Assembly: GCA_011391855.1 (NCBI GenBank)
Contig: JAABPT010000004.1
Coordinates: 1 to 10,046, forward strand
Source of the DNA: Burkholderiales bacterium
GTDB taxonomy: Bacteria > Pseudomonadota > Gammaproteobacteria > Burkholderiales > Burkholderiaceae_C
DNA length: 10,046 nucleotides
Reading direction: 5' to 3'
Position numbers and translations under genes: made by a program. Shown piece after piece: positions 6,347 to 10,046 of this stretch. The notes below the pieces were generated by a model. The model made no database searches. It was not told the origin of the DNA and saw nothing but the letters and a program-made list of their open reading frames with translations. The first letter of the stretch is position 1, and every line of letters begins with the position of its first letter.

Positions 6347-6842
6347 ACCCAGGTCGCGTCGCGCGGCGCTGGCAGGCCTGGCGAGCCTGGCCGGGGCCGG
6401 CTTGGCCGGCTGCGGATTTGCCCTGAGGCAACCGCCCAAGCTGTCGTTTGCCAGCATCGCGCTGACCGGCTTCGCACCGCGTTCGCCGCTGGCCGAGGAA
6501 CTGCGGCGCCAGCTCGCGCTGCAGGTGCGCGTGCTGGACACCCCCGACAAGGCCGACGTCGTGCTGCAGGCGCTGGAGGACATCCGCGAGCGCAGTGTCG
6601 TGGCCTCGACGGCGTCGGCCGAGGTGCGGGAGTTCCAGCTGCGCCTGAAATTCAACTTCCGCGCCCACACGCCCGCGGGCCGCGAACTGATTCCGCGGGC
6701 CAATCTGCTGTTGTGGCGCGACCTGAATTTCAGCGAGACCGCGACGCTGGCCAAGGAATTCGAGCAGGAAGCGCTGTTCCGCGACATGCAGAGCGACGTC
6801 GTGCTGCAGGTGTTGCGGCGGCTGGCCGCGGTTCAGATCTGA
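6333..6842 (+). CDS. lptE: LPS-assembly lipoprotein LptE
   Basis: Outer-membrane lipoprotein that plugs the LptD barrel and helps place lipopolysaccharide in the outer leaflet. The 169 residues begin with a twin-arginine-rich but ordinary lipoprotein signal; the lipobox LAGC (24-27) makes Cys27 the lipidated residue, followed by the family-typical GFALRQ. The rest is a short alpha/beta domain ending in a helix rich in Glu, Gln, Val and Leu (DMQSDVVLQVLRRLAAVQ), as in LptE/RlpB. The frame stays open far upstream inside leuS, but ATG 6333 is the start that gives a proper signal peptide. It overlaps the leuS stop by 14 bases, so translation is likely coupled. holA follows after 13 bases. leuS-lptE-holA is a common proteobacterial order, which supports the name. 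Confidence 0.93.
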   Translation: MSWSEPRSRRAALAGLASLAGAGLAGCGFALRQPPKLSFASIALTGFAPRSPLAEELRRQLALQVRVLDTPDKADVVLQALEDIRERSVVASTASAEVREFQLRLKFNFRAHTPAGRELIPRANLLLWRDLNFSETATLAKEFEQEALFRDMQSDVVLQVLRRLAAVQI

Positions 6843-6855
6843 GTGGCACCGAGCG

Positions 6856-7998
6856 ATGCAGATCCGCCCCGAACAGCTCGAAGCACAACTCGCCCGCGGA
6901 CTCAAGGCGCTGTATACGATCCACGGCGACGAGCCCCTGCAGGGCCAGGAGGCCGGTGACGCCATCCGCGCCGCCGCGCGTGCGGCGGGCTTCACCGAAC
7001 GCAAGGTCTTCACCGTCAGCGGCGCCCACTTCGACTGGAGCAGCGTGCTCGGCGCGGCGCAGGCGATGAGCCTGTTTGCTTCGGCGCAGCTGATCGAGAT
7101 CCGCATCCCCTCGGGCAAACCCGGCAAGGAAGGCAGCGAGGCCTTGCAACGCTATTGCGTGGAAGTGTGCGAGCGGCTGCCCGAAGACGTGCTGACCCTG
7201 GTGCAACTGCCGCGGCTCGACTGGCAGCAGGCCAAGGCTGCCTGGTTCACCGCGCTCGACGCCGCCGGCACCACGGTGCGCGTGGAAACACTGGAGCGCC
7301 AGGCACTGCCCGGCTGGCTGGCGCAGCGCCTGGCGCGCCAGGGCCAGCGTGTGCAAGCCGGCGACGCGGGGCAGCGCACGCTGGCCTTCTTTGCCGACCG
7401 CGTGGAAGGCAACCTGCTCGCCGCGCACCAGGAGCTGCAGAAGTTGGCGCTGCTGCACCCGGCCGGTGAGCTGAGCTTCGAACAGGTGGAGGCCGCGGTG
7501 CTGAACGTGGCGCGCTACGACGTCGCCAAGCTTTCCGAAGCGGTCTGGTCGGGCCAGGTGGCGCGCGCGCTGCGCATGCTCGACGGACTGCGCGCCGAGG
7601 GCGAAGCTGTGGTGATGGTGCACTGGACGCTGGCCGACGATGTGCGCGCGCTGGCCCGTGCCCGCGCGGCCTTCGACGATGGCAAGCCGTTGCCGCTGGC
7701 GCTGCGCGACGCCCGTGTTTGGGGTTCGAAGGAGAAGCTGTTCGAGCGTGTGCTGCCGCTGCTGGAAGCGCCCGTGCTCGCCGAACTGCTGCTCGCCGCA
7801 AGCGTGTGCGACGGCATCGCCAAGGGGCTGAAACACCCCGCGTGGCCGCACGAACCCTGGGACGCCTTGCGCCGCCTGGTGCTGATGGTGCTGCAGCAGT
7901 CGGCGCCACAGCCGTCGCCACGGTCTTTGCCACGTTCGTCGTCGCGGTCATCGCCGCAGTCCTTGCACCTGCCGCTGCGGCTGGCGCTGGAGCCCTGA
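6856..7998 (+). CDS. holA: DNA polymerase III delta subunit HolA
   Basis: Clamp-loader subunit that opens the beta sliding clamp during replication. YTIHGDEPLQGQEAGDAIR (20-38) is the delta N-terminus in place of a working Walker A, as expected because delta does not bind ATP. EGNLLAAHQELQKLALL (184-200) is the best family signature. The C-terminal collar helices extend to WDALRRLVLMVLQ (335-347). E. coli HolA has 343 residues; this one has 380, with a final 32-residue tail (349-380) rich in Ser, Pro, Arg and Leu and of low complexity, resembling no clamp-loader domain. The ATG gives the normal N-terminus, though its ribosome site is weak. It is probably expressed with leuS and lptE and ends about 30 bases from the convergent ghrA-like gene, with no clear terminator hairpin plus T-run between. 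Confidence 0.95.
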   Translation: MQIRPEQLEAQLARGLKALYTIHGDEPLQGQEAGDAIRAAARAAGFTERKVFTVSGAHFDWSSVLGAAQAMSLFASAQLIEIRIPSGKPGKEGSEALQRYCVEVCERLPEDVLTLVQLPRLDWQQAKAAWFTALDAAGTTVRVETLERQALPGWLAQRLARQGQRVQAGDAGQRTLAFFADRVEGNLLAAHQELQKLALLHPAGELSFEQVEAAVLNVARYDVAKLSEAVWSGQVARALRMLDGLRAEGEAVVMVHWTLADDVRALARARAAFDDGKPLPLALRDARVWGSKEKLFERVLPLLEAPVLAELLLAASVCDGIAKGLKHPAWPHEPWDALRRLVLMVLQQSAPQPSPRSLPRSSSRSSPQSLHLPLRLALEP

Positions 7999-8028
7999 AG
8001 GCTGCTGCAACCGTTGGGCGTCGCCGGG

Positions 8029-8931
8029 TCAGTAGCGGCGCTGCCGGTCCACCAGGTGCGCGATCGGCCCGCCGTCGCGCGCAGCGCGCAGGTTGGCCAC
8101 CGCCACCGCGGCGGCGCTGCGCGGGTCGGTGGCTGCCGCCGCGTGCGGCAGCACCGTCACCCGCGGATGGGTCCAATACGGGTGTCCGGCCGGCAGCGGC
8201 TCGGTCTGAAAAACGTCGAGCACGGCGTGGCGCAGGCGGCCGCTGGCCAGCGCGGCCAGCAGGTCGGCGTCGACCACATGCGCGCCGCGGGCCAGGTTCA
8301 TCACCGCGGCCCCGGCGGGCAGCGCGGCGAAGAAGCGGGCGTCGAGCAGGCCGCGCGTTTCGGGCGTGAGCGGCAGCAGGTTGACCACGATATCGGCCGT
8401 GGCCAGCCGCGGTGCCAGCGCGCTGCCGTCGCGGCGCCAGCTGATCACGCGATAGCCCAGCGGCGCCAGCCGCTCGACCGTGGCGCGGCCCATGGCGCCC
8501 TGCCCGAGCACGAGCACGTGCAAGTCGTCGGCACGGCGCTGCGGATGCTGCAGCCACACGCCCTGTCGCTGCTGCTGGGCATAGACGAAGAAGTCGCGCT
8601 GCAGCGACAGCACGGCCCACAGCGCGGTCTCGGCCATGGCGGCACTCATGGCCGGGTCCACCATGCGCGCGATGGGCACGCCGGCCGGCAGCGTGGCGTC
8701 GGCCAGCAGGCGGTCGACGCCGGCCCACAGGCTCTGGATCAGGCGCAGATGCGGCAAGCCCTGCAGGCTGCCCGGCGGCGGGTTGGCCACCACGGCGGCC
8801 TGCACCTCGGCGGGCTGCGCGCGTGCAGCGGCGGTGTCGAGCCACGTGGCTTCGGGCATGGCCGCCGCCAGCACGTCGCGCCAAGACGCGGCCTCGGCTG
8901 CGTCCATGTCGCCGCACAGCAGCACCTTCAC
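8029..8931 (-). CDS. ghrA: Glyoxylate/hydroxypyruvate reductase A-like D-2-hydroxyacid dehydrogenase
   Basis: Predicted cytoplasmic NAD(P)H-dependent reductase of 2-oxoacids such as glyoxylate and hydroxypyruvate. The Rossmann loop GQGAMG is at 143-148. The D-2-hydroxyacid dehydrogenase catalytic set is present: Arg215 in NLARG, Glu244 in QTEPLP and His263 in LPHAAA. The short catalytic domain and the C-terminal end VDRQRRY resemble E. coli GhrA (312 residues, ending VDRARGY); this protein has 300. The start is a GTG whose last two bases form the pncC stop (GTGA overlap), so translation is coupled to pncC. It is the last gene of the leftward operon. Family placement is firm; the real substrate, and so the gene symbol, is inferred. 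Confidence 0.85.
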   Translation of the reverse strand: MKVLLCGDMDAAEAASWRDVLAAAMPEATWLDTAAARAQPAEVQAAVVANPPPGSLQGLPHLRLIQSLWAGVDRLLADATLPAGVPIARMVDPAMSAAMAETALWAVLSLQRDFFVYAQQQRQGVWLQHPQRRADDLHVLVLGQGAMGRATVERLAPLGYRVISWRRDGSALAPRLATADIVVNLLPLTPETRGLLDARFFAALPAGAAVMNLARGAHVVDADLLAALASGRLRHAVLDVFQTEPLPAGHPYWTHPRVTVLPHAAAATDPRSAAAVAVANLRAARDGGPIAHLVDRQRRY

Positions 8932-9416
8932 GGCTGGGCGGCCTCGGTGAGACGCCGCAGCGCGGCATGCACGCTGGCGCTGCGCACGGCATCGCGGTCA
9001 CCGGCCAGTTGCAACCTTTCGGCCTGCATGCCGGCTGCCGTGCCCCAGGCCAGCCAGACCGTGCCCACCGGCTTGCCGGGCACGGCACCGCCCGGCCCGG
9101 CGATGCCGGTCACCACTACCGCCAGATCCACGGGTGCACGCCCGAGCGCGCCGTGCACCATGGCCTGTGCCACGGCTTCGCTGACGGCGCCATGCGCTTC
9201 GATCAAGGCCGCATCGACACCCAACAGGTCGATCTTGGCCGCATTGCTGTATGTCACGAAGCCGCGCTCGAACCAGTCGCTAGACCCGGCCACCTGGGTG
9301 CAGGCGGCGGCAACCAGGCCGCCAGTGCAGCTCTCGGCGGTGGCGATGCGCCAGCCGCGGCGGCGCAGGATGCCGGCCAACACAAGCACCTGGGTATGAA
9401 ATGCCTGCAATTCCAT
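8928..9416 (-). CDS. pncC: Nicotinamide-nucleotide amidase PncC (CinA C-terminal domain family)
   Basis: Deamidates nicotinamide mononucleotide to nicotinate mononucleotide, recycling the NMN released by DNA ligase into NAD synthesis. The 162 residues form the stand-alone CinA C-terminal domain, without the N-terminal MoaB-like domain of full CinA. TAESCTGG (26-33) holds the active-site serine, SDWFERGFVTYSN (46-58) is the second conserved block, and TGIAGPGG (103-110) the third. The ATG start is confirmed by a good ribosome site (GGAG, eight bases upstream). It lies 16 bases after pgpA, and its stop overlaps the GTG of the ghrA-like gene. The thiL-pgpA-pncC order is common in proteobacteria. 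Sometimes annotated as competence/damage-inducible protein CinA, a less precise label. Confidence 0.95.
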   Translation of the reverse strand: MELQAFHTQVLVLAGILRRRGWRIATAESCTGGLVAAACTQVAGSSDWFERGFVTYSNAAKIDLLGVDAALIEAHGAVSEAVAQAMVHGALGRAPVDLAVVVTGIAGPGGAVPGKPVGTVWLAWGTAAGMQAERLQLAGDRDAVRSASVHAALRRLTEAAQP

Positions 9417-9424
9417 GCGGCGGT

Positions 9425-9428
9425 CTCC
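9425..9428 (-). promoter_or_regulatory. Shine-Dalgarno site of pncC
   Basis: GGAG on the minus strand, eight bases before the pncC ATG. It is the clearest ribosome-binding site in the window and settles the pncC start within the short pgpA-pncC gap. Confidence 0.6.
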
Positions 9429-9432
9429 GTCT

Positions 9433-9969
9433 TCAGCCCAGTTCCAGCAGCGGCGGCAGCGCCACGGCCAGCGCGATGACGAGCAACGTGCATGCGGCCG
9501 CCACCAGATCGTCGAACAGGATGCCCCAGCCCTGGCGCCAGCCGATGATCTGGCCGGTCTGCAGCTTGCACAAGCGGTCGGCCCAGCCCACCGGACCTGG
9601 CTTGGCGGCGTCGAAATAGCGGAACAACGCGAAGGCCAGCAACTGGTCCCAGGCGCTGGCCGGCGTCAGCAGCCACAGCACGATCCAGAAGGCCACGATC
9701 TCGTCCCAGACGATGGCACCGGGGTCGGCGATGCCCAGGTGCTGCGCCGTCAACGTGCAAGCCCACAGGCCGCCGACGAGCGCGGCCACGATGAGCACAC
9801 CCCAGCCGACGTCGCCCAGCCAGCGGTCGAGCAGCGCGAAAGAGACCCAGCCCCACAGCGTGCCCAGGGTGCCCGGCGCCCAGCGCGACAGGCCGCTGCC
9901 GAAGCCCAACGCGATCCAGTGCGCCGGGTGGCGCGACATGAAAGCGACGGACACGCGTACCGTGGCCAT
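9433..9969 (-). CDS. pgpA: Phosphatidylglycerophosphatase A
   Basis: Inner-membrane phosphatase that removes phosphate from phosphatidylglycerophosphate to give phosphatidylglycerol, the last step for this membrane lipid. Conserved blocks in order are ALGFGSGLSRWAPGTLGTLWG (20-40), the acidic WDEIVAFW (88-95), FRYFDAAKPGPVGWADR (116-132) and GILFDDLVAA (149-158), with hydrophobic helices between them. The acidic and basic residues of these blocks form the family's active site. 178 residues is close to the usual 170 or so. A GTG one codon earlier (9972) is possible, but ATG 9969 shares its A with the thiL stop (TGATG), which argues for coupled re-initiation at the ATG. pncC follows after 16 bases. 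Compared with E. coli, the stretch between WADR and GILFDD looks several residues longer. Confidence 0.95.
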   Translation of the reverse strand: MATVRVSVAFMSRHPAHWIALGFGSGLSRWAPGTLGTLWGWVSFALLDRWLGDVGWGVLIVAALVGGLWACTLTAQHLGIADPGAIVWDEIVAFWIVLWLLTPASAWDQLLAFALFRYFDAAKPGPVGWADRLCKLQTGQIIGWRQGWGILFDDLVAAACTLLVIALAVALPPLLELG

Positions 9970-10046
9970 CACGCAAAGTGGTCGAAACCGCGCCAGGACG
10001 CGGGCAGTACCTGGTCGGCGGCGTCCAGCATCCGCAGTCCAGCGCC
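9969..10046 (-). CDS. thiL: Thiamine-monophosphate kinase, C-terminal 25 codons
   Basis: Only the 3' end is inside the window. The minus strand from the right edge is open and reads GAGLRMLDAADQVLPASWRG, then FDHFA and a stop. The terminal GFDHF motif is the typical end of ThiL, the ATP-dependent kinase that makes thiamine diphosphate. Its stop overlaps the pgpA ATG as TGATG, and thiL-pgpA is a widespread operon pair, which supports the identification despite the short fragment. No catalytic residue is visible here. Confidence 0.82.
   Translation of the reverse strand, partial: GAGLRMLDAADQVLPASWRGFDHFA

Noticed and set aside
3491..6787. Very long open frame (1098 codons) on the minus strand opposite leuS and lptE
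   Set aside because: It is antisense to a fully recognisable leuS. The His/Arg/Val/Gly-rich product has no domain pattern and is what GC-rich codon bias produces in an antisense frame.
7895..8010. Hydrophobic Ala/Val-rich translation in another + frame over the holA tail
   Set aside because: It looks briefly like a membrane helix, but it has no start near it and arises from the same simple codon runs; more likely a shadow than a small membrane protein.
7991..8028. Possible terminator between convergent holA and ghrA
   Set aside because: Only a 4-bp AGCC/GGCT stem with no T-run is present, too weak to call.
7247..9088. 613-codon open frame on the minus strand across holA, ghrA and pncC
   Set aside because: It overlaps three well-supported genes and gives an Arg/Ala/Pro-rich translation with no motif; a composition artefact.
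1..10046. Defence system, mobile element, CRISPR array, tRNA or rRNA
   Set aside because: No direct-repeat array, transposase, integrase, toxin motif or structured RNA signature was seen; all sizeable coding space is taken by conserved housekeeping genes.

Overview
This is a GC-rich bacterial chromosome segment made almost entirely of conserved housekeeping genes. Gene content, gene order and protein sequence point to a betaproteobacterium of order Burkholderiales, most likely family Comamonadaceae (Acidovorax/Variovorax-like). That placement rests on remembered family sequences and synteny, not on a database search. I see no rRNA, tRNA, CRISPR array, insertion sequence, phage gene or toxin-antitoxin pair, and no stretch over about 110 bases between genes.

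Layout. The left edge holds the 3' part of hprK (+). Convergent to it is fur (-), and fur is divergent from a rightward series: bamE, dapB, exbB, exbD, leuS, lptE and holA (+, about 1063-7998). In this series exbB/exbD and leuS/lptE overlap, and bamE/dapB, dapB/exbB, exbD/leuS and lptE/holA are 13 to 56 bases apart. From the right edge a leftward operon runs towards holA: thiL (only its last 25 codons), pgpA, pncC and a glyoxylate/hydroxypyruvate reductase A-like dehydrogenase (ghrA-like). It has stop/start overlaps at thiL/pgpA (TGATG) and pncC/ghrA (GTGA). It meets holA tail to tail across about 30 bases.

Function. Several products act at the envelope: BamE (outer-membrane protein assembly), LptE (LPS export), ExbB/ExbD (proton-driven energising of outer-membrane processes) and PgpA (phosphatidylglycerol synthesis). 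DapB supplies diaminopimelate for peptidoglycan and lysine. LeuS and HolA serve translation and replication. Fur controls iron genes, and HprK belongs to the incomplete PTS regulatory system of proteobacteria. PncC recycles NMN, ThiL makes thiamine diphosphate and the GhrA-like enzyme probably reduces 2-oxoacids.

I found no previously undescribed system. The parts worth a second look are small. A hairpin-rich repeat-like segment forms the last 27 codons of exbB. Two 30-bp tandem units sit inside the leuS anticodon-binding region. HolA carries a Ser/Pro/Arg-rich C-terminal tail. A promoter-like element abuts the leuS start codon. Short repeats and inverted repeats lie between genes.
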